From Methanomassiliicoccaceae archaeon UBA370 (GTDB lineage: Archaea; Thermoplasmatota; Thermoplasmata; Methanomassiliicoccales; Methanomethylophilaceae): a DNA stretch of 64,000 nucleotides. A program made the position numbers and the translations under genes. The notes under the pieces are model-generated. The model was not told where the DNA came from. It saw only the letters and a list, made by a program, of their open reading frames with translations, and searched no databases. The stretch lies in contig DAUY01000011.1 in assembly GCA_002505345.1 (NCBI GenBank), positions 122,458 through 186,457 on the forward strand. The letters are read 5' to 3'. This document shows positions 43,094 through 52,722 of this stretch, piece by piece; the stretch's first letter is position 1, and every line of letters begins with the position of its first letter.

Positions 43094-45892
43094 TCAGCCC
43101 CTCCTGACGAAGAAAGCATACACTGCGAGCATATCCACGAACGCTATGGCGACGATTGCGGCCACGATGTACAGCCCCGTGCTGCCGCCGTGGATTACTG
43201 AAGGCGTCTCCTCTGCGATCACATACTTGGAACAGTGAGATATTACGAAGCTTACGGCTCCGTCCGTAACCGTTGCGGCCTGCCTCTCGCCCAGCCTGCC
43301 GGCGTCCTCGTCATAGAAGAACACAGATAGCCTCGTTCCGTCTTCGTATGCCCCGTCCAGATAATACGTCACTGTTGCACATATGGGCAGCACGCCCGTC
43401 GCCGAAAAATTAAGTACGAGCGGATTTTCGATGCTGGAGGAATCTATGAGTCTTTCAAGGTCGAAATCCGGAACGGCCCCCGTTATTGCGGGAACGAATG
43501 TACCGGCCTCCTGCCTGTAATCCCCCTCGAACGACCAGGAATATGCCACTATGTCGTTTTCCCCCAAAACACTGAGGGTGAAGGTCTTTCCCGTGTCCGC
43601 CAGCCGTTCGAAGAACGAGTTGTCCAGCTCTCCCCCTGCAGATTGGCCCCTGATCTGAACCGCCGGCTCATGATTCTGGGAGATTATGTCGCCAATCTCG
43701 TCGTAGGGCATCGAATCGTAGACGTTTAGTGCCCAGGCGGCATAGAGGGTTGCATCGGAAAACGCAGAATACTCTGACACCGCATTACCCCGTGGTGTGG
43801 TCGACCATCCGCAGAATCCATATCCTGGACGGGAGGGTGCGGTTACGTTTGCAAGGTCGAGTATCGTACCGCCGAGGACCGACCGGGGGCCCGGTGACGT
43901 TCCTTCGAATCCGTTCAGACTGAATGACACGACGTATCTCATCGCGATCTCGAAAGCTACTGGTACTGTACCGGTGTAATTGCCCGTTCCAGTAACGGCC
44001 GCTGCGGCGGATCCTGCCTGTATATTGTCGTCATAGGATACCACGTAGTCTCTGCCCTCCACAAGCAGCTTGCTTCCGTCTGTCACCACGACCGGTTCCA
44101 AGGCGTGCCCGGTGTACTCCTGGTCGGGCGCATAGATCATTCCCTTGTCAATTCTTTTTGGTGATATTGACCATGTTATCTCCTCATGTCCATCGCCTCC
44201 GTCCGGCCAAGATGTTATGCTTTCATCAGTAAGCGCGGCCAGAGCCCTGTAGCTGCCGGCAATTGTACCAGTGCTTCCAGAAAGCATGTAACCGTCGCCT
44301 TCCGGAACGCCTATCTGCTCCGTACCGTTGTAAACCAGACCTGTATTGGCGACAGGTATCTGGATCACCTTCTTGCTGATGAGGAGGAGGCCTCCGACAT
44401 ACTCGAATTCATAGTTGTCGGCCGACCCTCCCGAAGGGACCAAATTATATGTTCCAGCATTTGTTAAATTGCTGGATATTACAGGTGCGGAATAACCGAG
44501 GCACGTTTCCGGACCTTCGCCTGTGACGAAACCTTCGACGGTAATAACCAGGGAGGGAGCTGTGCCGAACACTATGCTCTCCCCCGAATATCTTGCGGTG
44601 AGCTTCGCTTTGGCGATTGTCCAATTCAGAGTTTTAGGTTCTGTGGTGCCGTCTGACCACACAGTGTTCACTGAATCGTTCAGCGTAGCGGTCGCAGAGT
44701 ATGTGCCAGCATTCAGTCCTGACGAGTCTCCGGTAAGAGTATAACCATCTCCGCTTTCAATGCCCGACTGCTCAAATCCGATAAAAAACAGGTCTTGTTT
44801 AATATTCGGAGATGCAATTATTTTTTGTGAAACACTCAACGTTCCGTTTACAAATTCAATTTCATAGTTAGATGATGTCAACCCAGACACAAATATTGTA
44901 TAATCACCAACTGGCGATAACAAATCATATTCGCATTCGTAGGTCACAATGCCATCGATTGAAGATGATATGCTATCGCCAGTCATTAATCCCCTATATG
45001 AAACAGTGAACTGTGGAGTATCGTTCCCCACTATCACATTTTTATCTTCCGCCGTTATTTTTAGCGAAGCTTTGGCTATGACCCAGTCAAACATCTTTGG
45101 ATCAATTGTCCCGTCTGACCATTCAGTTGTTTCTGTATCCAATAGAGTGGCAATGGCAGAATACTCGCCAGCATTAAAGCCGACTGGATTTCCAGTTAGG
45201 GTATATCCTTCTCCGCTTTCAACACCAATCTGTTCATTTCTGTTATATGTCAAATCTGTGCATCCTACTGGTATAGGGATAATTTTTTTAGAAACCTCTA
45301 AGTTTCCATCGATGCATGATATTTCATAGTTTGATGACGTGAGTCCAGAAACTGAAATTGTATAATCTCCTATTGGTGAGTTTGGTCTATATTCACAGTC
45401 AAAAACTGCGACTCCTTCAAGGGATGACACATTGTCTCCAAATACAAACCCCTGATATGACAATTTGAATGATGGTACATCTCCCCCCACAATGATACTA
45501 CAATCTTTGACCTTGACCAGCAATGGAGCCTTTGATATTGTCCAGCTTATACTCTTAGGCTCCGTCGTCCCGTCAGGCCATGTCGTGTTTATCGGATCAT
45601 CCAATGTTGCTATGGCCACACAGTCTCCGGCATCGGTACCAGTGTTTCCCGTAAGGGAATACCCGTCTCCGTCTGACATTCCGGTGATCATCGCCCCGCT
45701 GTAAACATGAGAAATTTCCGTCGAAGATGCATCGGAATTCATGATCGGGCCGCCTTCTCCGGAGACGTCCGGCCCATCATCGACGACGAACACAAGGAAG
45801 CATGAAAATAATACGATCGCGAACAAGGCCGTGATAGTAACGAATGCTTTGTTTTTCAGTTCGGACCCTGGTGTGGCTGTTTCTAACTTCAT
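43094..45892 (-). CDS. Large surface protein with MBG repeats and an InlB-type repeat
   Basis: 932 residues. A membrane segment near the start (about residues 17-38) is a signal peptide or anchor. Four or more MBG-type modules follow (about residues 60-600), each with NGTEQIGV, SGDGYTLTG, W.DGTTEPK and TISKA elements. An InlB/Flg_new-like repeat lies around residues 645-710 (SFSLNGFEGTSPG...YGFCGWSTTPRGN...LYAAW). A C-terminal membrane helix ends VRRG. It is probably cell-surface anchored and adhesive. It shares modules with the protein at 9242-11764. Base composition drops sharply to AT-rich in the repeats at about 44760-45500. Confidence 0.82.
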   Translation of the reverse strand: MKLETATPGSELKNKAFVTITALFAIVLFSCFLVFVVDDGPDVSGEGGPIMNSDASSTEISHVYSGAMITGMSDGDGYSLTGNTGTDAGDCVAIATLDDPINTTWPDGTTEPKSISWTISKAPLLVKVKDCSIIVGGDVPSFKLSYQGFVFGDNVSSLEGVAVFDCEYRPNSPIGDYTISVSGLTSSNYEISCIDGNLEVSKKIIPIPVGCTDLTYNRNEQIGVESGEGYTLTGNPVGFNAGEYSAIATLLDTETTEWSDGTIDPKMFDWVIAKASLKITAEDKNVIVGNDTPQFTVSYRGLMTGDSISSSIDGIVTYECEYDLLSPVGDYTIFVSGLTSSNYEIEFVNGTLSVSQKIIASPNIKQDLFFIGFEQSGIESGDGYTLTGDSSGLNAGTYSATATLNDSVNTVWSDGTTEPKTLNWTIAKAKLTARYSGESIVFGTAPSLVITVEGFVTGEGPETCLGYSAPVISSNLTNAGTYNLVPSGGSADNYEFEYVGGLLLISKKVIQIPVANTGLVYNGTEQIGVPEGDGYMLSGSTGTIAGSYRALAALTDESITSWPDGGDGHEEITWSISPKRIDKGMIYAPDQEYTGHALEPVVVTDGSKLLVEGRDYVVSYDDNIQAGSAAAAVTGTGNYTGTVPVAFEIAMRYVVSFSLNGFEGTSPGPRSVLGGTILDLANVTAPSRPGYGFCGWSTTPRGNAVSEYSAFSDATLYAAWALNVYDSMPYDEIGDIISQNHEPAVQIRGQSAGGELDNSFFERLADTGKTFTLSVLGENDIVAYSWSFEGDYRQEAGTFVPAITGAVPDFDLERLIDSSSIENPLVLNFSATGVLPICATVTYYLDGAYEDGTRLSVFFYDEDAGRLGERQAATVTDGAVSFVISHCSKYVIAEETPSVIHGGSTGLYIVAAIVAIAFVDMLAVYAFFVRRG

Positions 45893-46247
45893 GCGTGGCT
45901 TATTTTTTGGCGAATAAAAGCATTGCCCAAATTTTAAATAATATTGGTGTTACAATATATAAATACATATATATTATTAAGCTCCGTTGAATGTATTTAT
46001 ATATTATATTTCGAAAATTAATATATATTATTTGACATGTGTATATAGAAATAATCTATTTTTTGCCTCGTGAAATGGCGATACTGATATCCGGCCCACC
46101 GTCCGTCCTTACAACAGGCAAAACTGACTGGCCGCGGACCGCACTGCTGCGTCAAACCGTCAAAAACACCGCTGGGAGATTCTTTATAGGGGCGCGCGCA
46201 TCAACGCGCACCGTCAGGAAGATAAACTTGACGCAGAAGGATGAGCG
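45893..46247. other. 355-nt intergenic region with two divergent promoters
   Basis: No gene is seen. 45935-46060 is extremely AT-rich with many TATA-like stretches and probably carries the surface-protein promoter. CTTTATAG at 46182-46189 is a good TATA box for ileS, giving a leader of about 35 nt. Confidence 0.55.
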
Positions 46248-49202
46248 ATGATAAAGCAGGTCCGTGCAGATTATAACGCACCAGAAATCGAGCGAGGGGT
46301 CCAGCAGCTCTGGAAAGAAACGAACGCGTACGAGAAGACCAAGGAGTACAGGTCCGGCGGAGAGGACTTCTATTTCTGCGACGGCCCCCCCTACACTACC
46401 GGAAAGATACACCTGGGTACGGCCATGAACAAGACCGTCAAGGACATCATGATCAGATACTGGAGGATGAACGGGCTCAACGTCCGCGACCAGCCCGGAT
46501 TCGACATGCACGGCCTCCCCATCGAGGTGCAGGTCGAGAAGAAGATGGGCGTACACTCGAAGAAGGAGATCGAGGAGAATGTGGGCATCGACAAGTTCGT
46601 GTCAACATGCCAGAAGTACGCCCTGGACCTGAGGGCCAGCATGACCGAGGAGTTCAAACAGGTCGGAGTGTGGATGGACTGGGACAATCCTTATCAGACC
46701 CTTAAACCGGAATACATCGAGTCCGCCTGGTGGACCCTGTCCCGGGCATACGAACGCGGCCTCCTCGAAGACGCGGACCGTGTGGTAACCTGGTGTCCCA
46801 GATGCGAGACCGCCCTGGCGGAGGCGGAGATCGAATATTGGGACGAGAGCGACCCTTCCATAATGGTGAGGATGCCTGTCGCAGAACAGGACTGCTCGCT
46901 CCTGATCTGGACCACCACGCCTTGGACGCTGCCGTCCAACATGGCCGTCGCGGTCCACCCCGATTACGATTACGCCAAAGTGAGGATGAAGGGCGAGGCG
47001 GGGAGCGAGGACGTGATCGTCCTGGAATCCCAGGCCAGATATGTCATGGAGAAGGGAGGATACTCAGAATTCGAGGTCCTTGAGAGGATGAAGGGAAAGA
47101 GCCTGGAGGGACTTTCTTATATCCCGCCCTTCGAGATAGGCGGCGCCCTCGTAAGGAACGATTGGGTCTACAAAGTCGTCACAGCCCAGTACGTGGAAAA
47201 GGACAACACCGGACTGGTCCACACCGCACCGGGCTTCGGTCCCGACGACTACGACACCGGGAAAAGGTACGGAATGACGCCGTTCTGCCCCGTGGGCGAG
47301 GACGGGAGGTTCAACGACGGGTTCCCCATGATGGAGGGACGCAAAGTCCGCGGCGTGAACGACGATGTGGTGAAACACCTGTCCGAGAACGGAAGGCTGT
47401 TCCAGTCCGGCAGGATCATGCACCGTTACGGCCACTGCTGGAGATGCAAATCCCCGATCATATACAGGGATACGCGCCAGTGGTTCCTGGACGTCCCGAA
47501 GCTCAAATCCAAGATGCTGGACGAGATCGACAAGGCCGAATGGGTCCCGTCCTGGGCCGGAGAGTCCAGAGAACGGAACTGGGTCGAGGGCGCCAGGTCC
47601 TGGTGCATCTCGAGGCAGCGCTACTGGGGTATACCCATGCCCGTCTGGGAGTGCGGATGCGGCGAGAAGCGCGTCGTTGGACAGTATTCGGAGCTCAAAG
47701 AAGGGAAAGGATACACTGAAGGGATGGACACTCACAGGCCCTGGATCGACAATGTTACTTTCGAATGCCCCAAATGCGGCGGTACGATGCGCAGGGTCCC
47801 CGACGTCCTGGACGTATGGTTCGACTCCGGCGTGGCGTCCTGGGCCCAGTTCGGGTACCCTGCCAAGAAGGAAGAGTTCGAGAGATGGTGGCCCGCCGAC
47901 TTCATAGTCGAGGCCCATGACCAGACCCGCGGATGGTTCTACTCGCAGCTTGGAGCGGGGGTCATATCCTTCGACCGGGCGCCCTACGACGAAGTGATGA
48001 TGCACGGATGGGTCCTGGACCCCAAGGGGCAGAAGATGTCCAAATCGAAAGGGAACGTCATCGAGCCCCTGGAGATCATCGACCAGGTGGGCGCCGATTC
48101 GCTCAGGCTGTACCTGATAAAATCCAACGCCCCCTGGGAGGACACCTCGTTCCAGAAGGACGGCCCGAAGAACGCCAGAAAGATACTCAACACCTATTGG
48201 AACGTGGTCAACTTCGCCTCTACCTACATGAACCTGGACGGCTACGAGCCCGAAAAATATACTCTCGAATCCATACGCGGAAACCTCAGACACGAGGACC
48301 TGTGGATGCTGTCCCGTACCGAGCACATGAAGCGCGACGTGACCGAGGGATTGGAGGCGAGGGAACTCCACAAGGTCGCCCGCTCCCTGGAGGACTACAT
48401 AATGGAGGACCTCTCCAGATGGTACGTCCGTCTTGTGAGGGACAGGACGTGGACCGAGGACGAGAACTCCGAGAAGGACAAGAACGCCTCGTACTTCACT
48501 TTGCACTATGCGATCATGAGCACGGCCGTCGCCCTGGCCCCCATAGCGCCGCACATCTCCGAAGAGGTGTACCAGCACATGGGAGGCACCAAGCTCACCG
48601 TCCACATGGAGGACTGGCCTGTATCCGACGGGTCGCTCATCGACGAGGGGCTCGAGCACAGCATGGCGCTCATCCAGAACATTGTGGAGATAATTGCCTC
48701 GGAGAGGGCCAAGATGGGAAGCAAGCTCAGGTGGCCGCTTCGTGGGATCCACATACGCGGCAAGGACGCCGGCGTGAACGGTTCGGTCAAGATATTCGGC
48801 GGGGTGCTGGCACAGCAGGCCAACATTAAGAACATAGAATATCTGGCCGAAGGGGAGGACCCTGGAAACGGGATGACCGCGGTGCCGTTCGAAGAGGGCG
48901 ACCTGTTCATCGACTTCTCGGTGACCCCCGAAATAGAGGCCGAAGGGTATGCAAGGGAGCTGATCAGGAGGATCCAGCAGATGCGCAAGGACATGAAGCT
49001 CAACGTGGAGCAGTTCATCAACTGCGATGTTAAAGCCGAGCCTCGCCTGGTAGACCTGCTGTCCTCCTGGAGGGACCACATCTCGGGAGAGGTCCGGGCC
49101 AAGAATCTGACGTTCACCGACAGCCCCGGCGGCGACGAGGTCAAGACCTGGGACGTCACCGGCGAGGATATCGTGATCGGGATAACGGCCGCAGAGCCCT
49201 GA
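46248..49202 (+). CDS. ileS: Isoleucyl-tRNA synthetase
   Basis: 984 residues. DGPPYTTGKIHLGTAMNKTVKD contains the HIGH-type motif as HLGT, TTTPWTLPSN marks the editing domain, RDTRQWFLDVP and DVWFDSGVASWA follow, and KMSKSKGNVIEPLEI is an intact KMSKS. It charges tRNA-Ile. The ATG at 46248 follows AAGGATGAG. It ends exactly where the convergent Nudix gene ends. Confidence 0.96.
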   Translation: MIKQVRADYNAPEIERGVQQLWKETNAYEKTKEYRSGGEDFYFCDGPPYTTGKIHLGTAMNKTVKDIMIRYWRMNGLNVRDQPGFDMHGLPIEVQVEKKMGVHSKKEIEENVGIDKFVSTCQKYALDLRASMTEEFKQVGVWMDWDNPYQTLKPEYIESAWWTLSRAYERGLLEDADRVVTWCPRCETALAEAEIEYWDESDPSIMVRMPVAEQDCSLLIWTTTPWTLPSNMAVAVHPDYDYAKVRMKGEAGSEDVIVLESQARYVMEKGGYSEFEVLERMKGKSLEGLSYIPPFEIGGALVRNDWVYKVVTAQYVEKDNTGLVHTAPGFGPDDYDTGKRYGMTPFCPVGEDGRFNDGFPMMEGRKVRGVNDDVVKHLSENGRLFQSGRIMHRYGHCWRCKSPIIYRDTRQWFLDVPKLKSKMLDEIDKAEWVPSWAGESRERNWVEGARSWCISRQRYWGIPMPVWECGCGEKRVVGQYSELKEGKGYTEGMDTHRPWIDNVTFECPKCGGTMRRVPDVLDVWFDSGVASWAQFGYPAKKEEFERWWPADFIVEAHDQTRGWFYSQLGAGVISFDRAPYDEVMMHGWVLDPKGQKMSKSKGNVIEPLEIIDQVGADSLRLYLIKSNAPWEDTSFQKDGPKNARKILNTYWNVVNFASTYMNLDGYEPEKYTLESIRGNLRHEDLWMLSRTEHMKRDVTEGLEARELHKVARSLEDYIMEDLSRWYVRLVRDRTWTEDENSEKDKNASYFTLHYAIMSTAVALAPIAPHISEEVYQHMGGTKLTVHMEDWPVSDGSLIDEGLEHSMALIQNIVEIIASERAKMGSKLRWPLRGIHIRGKDAGVNGSVKIFGGVLAQQANIKNIEYLAEGEDPGNGMTAVPFEEGDLFIDFSVTPEIEAEGYARELIRRIQQMRKDMKLNVEQFINCDVKAEPRLVDLLSSWRDHISGEVRAKNLTFTDSPGGDEVKTWDVTGEDIVIGITAAEP

Positions 49203-49970
49203 TCACATATCCATCATCGCGACGACCGCCTCGTGGGTGTGCCTGACGGTCTTCCTCGAAGGTATGTCCTTCGGGTCCACCCACTCGAAACCTATATTCT
49301 CGTGGTTCAGCTTGGGCTCTGCCGACTTCAGGCGGAAGAGGAAGGGATAAACCTTCCATACGATGTCCTTTTCCCTTACCGTCACCATCTTACCGGACCT
49401 GTCCGGCGCATGTACATGTATACCGGTCTCTTCCACTATCTCGCGCACCGATGCTTCCACCGGAGACTCCCCGTACTCGATCTTCCCGGCGACAAGAGAC
49501 CATAACCCGGGGAACGAGCGTGCGGTGTCCGGACGTTTGAGCATCAGGACCTTCCCGTCTACCAGGATGGCGGACGAGACCGACTCGATGACGTCCACCC
49601 CTTCTATGTCGACCGTCCCCCCATCCGCATCCACGGTCACCGTGTCCCCATCGGAAAGCAGCGACACGTCGATGCGGTCCACCATCGGGATCGACGATAT
49701 CACCGCGCCTGTGGTGACTATGGTCTCGGCGTTGCTGTTGATCACTGCCGCCGGAGCCTTTCCGTGGACGGCCAGGTCGTACATGACGTACGATCCGACA
49801 GTGCTCCCTTTTCCTGCGGGGAACACTAGCACCTTGCCTGCGACGTTACCCTTTCCCGAGGTGAGCTCCCCTGTAGAGCCGTCGACCCCTCCCAAGAAGC
49901 TGAAGGGCTCCTCCAGCTTCAGAACCTGGCCCCGGGCCTTTCCCGGGGATATCGAACGTCCTTTGAGCAT
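49203..49970 (-). CDS. Phosphomevalonate dehydratase small subunit (DUF126) fused to a Nudix hydrolase
   Basis: 255 residues in two domains. Residues 1 to about 128 are the AcnX small subunit (SPGKARGQVLKLEEPFSFLGG, INSNAETIVTTGAVISSIPM). Residues about 130-255 are a Nudix hydrolase with a complete Nudix box at 162-184 (starting GKIEYGE and ending REIVEETGI). With the large subunit it should dehydrate 5-phosphomevalonate in the archaeal mevalonate route. The Nudix part may act on a phosphorylated isoprenoid or a nucleotide. ATG 49970 overlaps the large-subunit stop (TGATG). The continuous frame has no stop or start between the domains. Confidence 0.85.
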   Translation of the reverse strand: MLKGRSISPGKARGQVLKLEEPFSFLGGVDGSTGELTSGKGNVAGKVLVFPAGKGSTVGSYVMYDLAVHGKAPAAVINSNAETIVTTGAVISSIPMVDRIDVSLLSDGDTVTVDADGGTVDIEGVDVIESVSSAILVDGKVLMLKRPDTARSFPGLWSLVAGKIEYGESPVEASVREIVEETGIHVHAPDRSGKMVTVREKDIVWKVYPFLFRLKSAEPKLNHENIGFEWVDPKDIPSRKTVRHTHEAVVAMMDM

Positions 49971-51151
49971 CAATATACCGCCTCCATAAGCTTGGCGATG
50001 TCCCTGCACATCACGCTCTGGGAGCAGAGCGTCGGGAGATAGTTTCCGGCCTTGGCGGAATTGGTTCCGGTACGTGAGAACGTCCCCTCGATGGGGGCCA
50101 CGACCATGCACGTGTCAGCCAGCACCGGACCGAACTCCTCCAGTATCCTAACGTCGTCGGCGCATTTCTCTCTGGTTGCCGCCGAAGTGCAGAACCATAT
50201 CTCGGGGGACCCGCGCTTTTTCTTTTTTCCTCTGAGCATGGACGCAATCTCCCGTATCTCCTTCTCGGTGAGATGTGGACATCCCAATGCTATGAGCTGC
50301 ACATCGTCTGCCGTGTTCAGCCTGTCGTAGGCCTCCTGGAGCTCTTTTTTTCCGATGCTTATCTTCTCCAGATCCGATACGTCGTGCATTCCGGCCTCCG
50401 GTGTCACGTTCTCCGCGTGCCACATGGCCACCGAGCCTGCGGCGGCCATGGCCGCGGAAAGGGTCTTGGCCTCTTCGACCCCCGTATTGACTGGAAGCCC
50501 TCTGAAATATGGTACGCGGCCTCCGATGGCGCTGCCCACTGCCTGTCCCAGAAGCGAATAGCTGAAAACCGAGCCGTCTATATCCGCATCGATGACCACT
50601 GACGGGGCCCTCATGTCGTCGAGATGCAGGCCATAGTTGGCCGTTTTTCCGACGATCGCCGCTGCCAGAGCTCCAGGGCCCCCTTCCCTGTTGGTCCTGG
50701 CCCCGATGAACGAGTTGACGAACGACAGGGCCGACGACTCCGCCCAGGCCACATGGTCGCCGAACTTGGGAACGTTCGCTCCCGTGTAGGGGGTGCAAGA
50801 GCATGTGGTCATAACGCCCATCTTGCCGTAGAGCTCCACGATCTTCTGCTGCTTGACGGCGAACTCTTCAGAAATGTGCATCTCCTTCCATCTGCACAGG
50901 TCCATCCCCACCGGATTGAGGGTTGAGGGTACGGACACCTTTGCCCCTCCTTCCACCTGGTCCGAGAGATATTTTAGGCCCCCGTCGCCGATCGTCTTGT
51001 AAGAGGCTCCGGAAAGATGGGTGGAAGATATACCGATAAGGTCCTCGGCACCGTATACTTTGCCAAGCGCCACAAGAAGCTCCATGGCCTTGCGCCGGCT
51101 TTCCCCTTCCTCTCCGTTGAGGATTCTTTCTTCTTCGGGTCTGAGTTCCAT
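49970..51151 (-). CDS. Phosphomevalonate dehydratase large subunit (AcnX type)
   Basis: 393 residues of the aconitase X/DUF521 family. Landmarks are ISSTHLSGASYKTIGDGGL, TLNPVGMD, MTTCSCTPYTGANVPKFGDHVAWAESSA, ALGCPHLTEKEI and WFCTSAATRE, whose cysteines hold the iron-sulfur cluster. In archaea this enzyme makes trans-anhydromevalonate 5-phosphate for isoprenoid lipids. ATG 51151 has TATA-like CTTTACATA upstream on the minus strand, so it may be leaderless. It is coupled to the small subunit. Confidence 0.92.
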   Translation of the reverse strand: MELRPEEERILNGEEGESRRKAMELLVALGKVYGAEDLIGISSTHLSGASYKTIGDGGLKYLSDQVEGGAKVSVPSTLNPVGMDLCRWKEMHISEEFAVKQQKIVELYGKMGVMTTCSCTPYTGANVPKFGDHVAWAESSALSFVNSFIGARTNREGGPGALAAAIVGKTANYGLHLDDMRAPSVVIDADIDGSVFSYSLLGQAVGSAIGGRVPYFRGLPVNTGVEEAKTLSAAMAAAGSVAMWHAENVTPEAGMHDVSDLEKISIGKKELQEAYDRLNTADDVQLIALGCPHLTEKEIREIASMLRGKKKKRGSPEIWFCTSAATREKCADDVRILEEFGPVLADTCMVVAPIEGTFSRTGTNSAKAGNYLPTLCSQSVMCRDIAKLMEAVY

Positions 51152-51292
51152 GGTCCCTAATATGAAGCGTATGTAAAGGATTTGTCCCTTCAAACTTATC
51201 TTGGGTAGGTCTGCGGACTGCGTTGACCGGACCTGAACCGCCGTCCATTTATCATAGAGTTACTTAAATCATCGATGCCATCGTGACTCTCC

Positions 51293-52516
51293 ATGAAGCC
51301 ACTGATCTTGGAGAGGTCACCGAAATACGACCGCGAGGGCGGTATCAGGACGATGTCTCCGGAAGATACTTTGGGGCGCACATTGCCGCTCCTTTCAGAC
51401 GCAGGGATCCACATGCCCGAGGACATAACCGGGATGGACAACGTAGGGATACCTGTCTTCTCCATCTCCAGACCGGACGCCGCCGAGGGTGCCGTCTCAA
51501 GCTACAACGGCAAAGGCGCCACCTACGAACAGGCCAAGGCCTCTGCGGTAATGGAGGCCATGGAGAGGTTCAGCGCCGAGATGAGGGACTACGACGAACT
51601 GGTATTCGGGACCTACGGACAAGCCAAAGATACCGGCCTCGCCGTGGACCCTGCCGACCTCATACTGCCGATCGACCGCCTGAACTATTACCAAGATGCC
51701 GAGATAGCATGGTGCGAGGGATGGGAGATGTTCAGAGGCGAGAAGATATGGGTCCCCGCATGCGCGGTGTTCCATCCTTACGTCCCTGACGGGGACCTGC
51801 AGCTCTTCAGATACAACACCAACGGACTGGCATCGGGGAACACGATGGAGGAGGCGATCCTCCACGCGACTTTCGAGGTCATAGAGAGGGACGCCTGGTC
51901 GCTGGCAGAGGACCGTGAATTCGCCAATGCGGATGTCGTCGCGGATCCCGATTCGGTCCCTGGAAGGCTTTTGGAGGCCTTCTCCAGACAGGGCGTTGAG
52001 ATAAAACTGAAAGATATAACCACGGATGTCGGGGTTACAACCATCGGCGCGGCGTCTGACGATGTGGCCACCAAGGACCCGGAGATGCTGGCCATAGGCG
52101 TGGGAACCCACCTGGACCCGGAGATCGCGGCGGTGCGCGCGATAACCGAGGTCGCTCAGAGCAGGGCGACCCACAAACAGGGAGTGAAAGTGAACGCGAA
52201 GCTCCAGAGGGCCACCCGGGAGATGGGGTACGAGAAGATCAAGATGCTCAACCGCCTCTGGTATTCCGATCTAGACAGGAAAGTGAATCTTGAGGACATC
52301 GAGGACAGGTCGACCGATTACGTCCTCGACGACATCGAGGTCGTCCTCGACAGATTGATGGATGCGAACTTCGAAATGGTGATCGTATCGGACCTCACCC
52401 GCCCCGAAGTGGGCGTGCCGGTGGTCAGAGTGATAATACCGGGGATGGAATGCTCCACGATGGACCCTGACCGTTCCGGATACCGTCTGAACGGAACGTG
52501 GCCTCCAAAGAAGTGA
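51293..52516 (+). CDS. ycaO: YcaO-family protein, methanogenesis marker 1 type
   Basis: 407 residues. SSYNGKGATYEQAKASAVMEAMERFSAE, NGLASGNTMEEAILHATFEVIERDAW and AITEVAQSRATHKQG hold the ATP and Mg residues of YcaO enzymes. The length and overall pattern fit the methanogen form, which with TfuA makes the thioglycine in methyl-coenzyme M reductase subunit McrA. No tfuA is next to it here. It is divergent from the AcnX genes. Confidence 0.9.
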   Translation: MKPLILERSPKYDREGGIRTMSPEDTLGRTLPLLSDAGIHMPEDITGMDNVGIPVFSISRPDAAEGAVSSYNGKGATYEQAKASAVMEAMERFSAEMRDYDELVFGTYGQAKDTGLAVDPADLILPIDRLNYYQDAEIAWCEGWEMFRGEKIWVPACAVFHPYVPDGDLQLFRYNTNGLASGNTMEEAILHATFEVIERDAWSLAEDREFANADVVADPDSVPGRLLEAFSRQGVEIKLKDITTDVGVTTIGAASDDVATKDPEMLAIGVGTHLDPEIAAVRAITEVAQSRATHKQGVKVNAKLQRATREMGYEKIKMLNRLWYSDLDRKVNLEDIEDRSTDYVLDDIEVVLDRLMDANFEMVIVSDLTRPEVGVPVVRVIIPGMECSTMDPDRSGYRLNGTWPPKK

Positions 52517-52541
52517 CGGCCTTTCGACCGTTAACAGAAAG

Positions 52542-52615
52542 CGGACCCGCCGGGATTCGAACCCGGGTCAGAGGCTCCGGAGGCCCCAATGCTATCCTAG
52601 CTATACCACGGGTCC
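52542..52615 (-). tRNA. tRNA-Arg (anticodon CCG)
   Basis: A 74-nt cloverleaf on the minus strand. The acceptor GGACCCG pairs with CGGGTCC, the discriminator is G, and the anticodon stem GGGGC/GCCTC (one G-T) encloses CTCCGGA, giving anticodon CCG. The T arm is CCGGG-TTCGAAT-CCCGG. No CCA is encoded. It reads CGG arginine codons and lies downstream of the rpoE1-rps27ae operon on the same strand. Confidence 0.94.
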
Positions 52616-52654
52616 TTTTTACTGTAAAGCGTTGAAGAGATGCAGGCAGGTTGT

Positions 52655-52706
52655 GCCGGGGCAGAGCCCCGGCGATCCTGAGGCTCCCATTGAGAGGGCG
52701 GGAGCC
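52655..52706 (-). other. Two adjacent strong RNA hairpins between rps27ae and tRNA-Arg
   Basis: GGCTCCC/GGGAGCC (52682-52706, 11-nt loop) and the perfect GCCGGGGC-nnn-GCCCCGGC (52655-52673) lie in tandem in the 107-nt space between the two genes. They could be a processing site, a small RNA, or part of a terminator; no T-run follows directly. Confidence 0.5.
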
Positions 52707-52722
52707 GAATGAAGAATTGCCT

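Noticed and set aside
47064..49079. A 671-codon minus-strand frame opposite ileS
   Set aside because: It is an antisense shadow of ileS without any motif or ribosome binding site.
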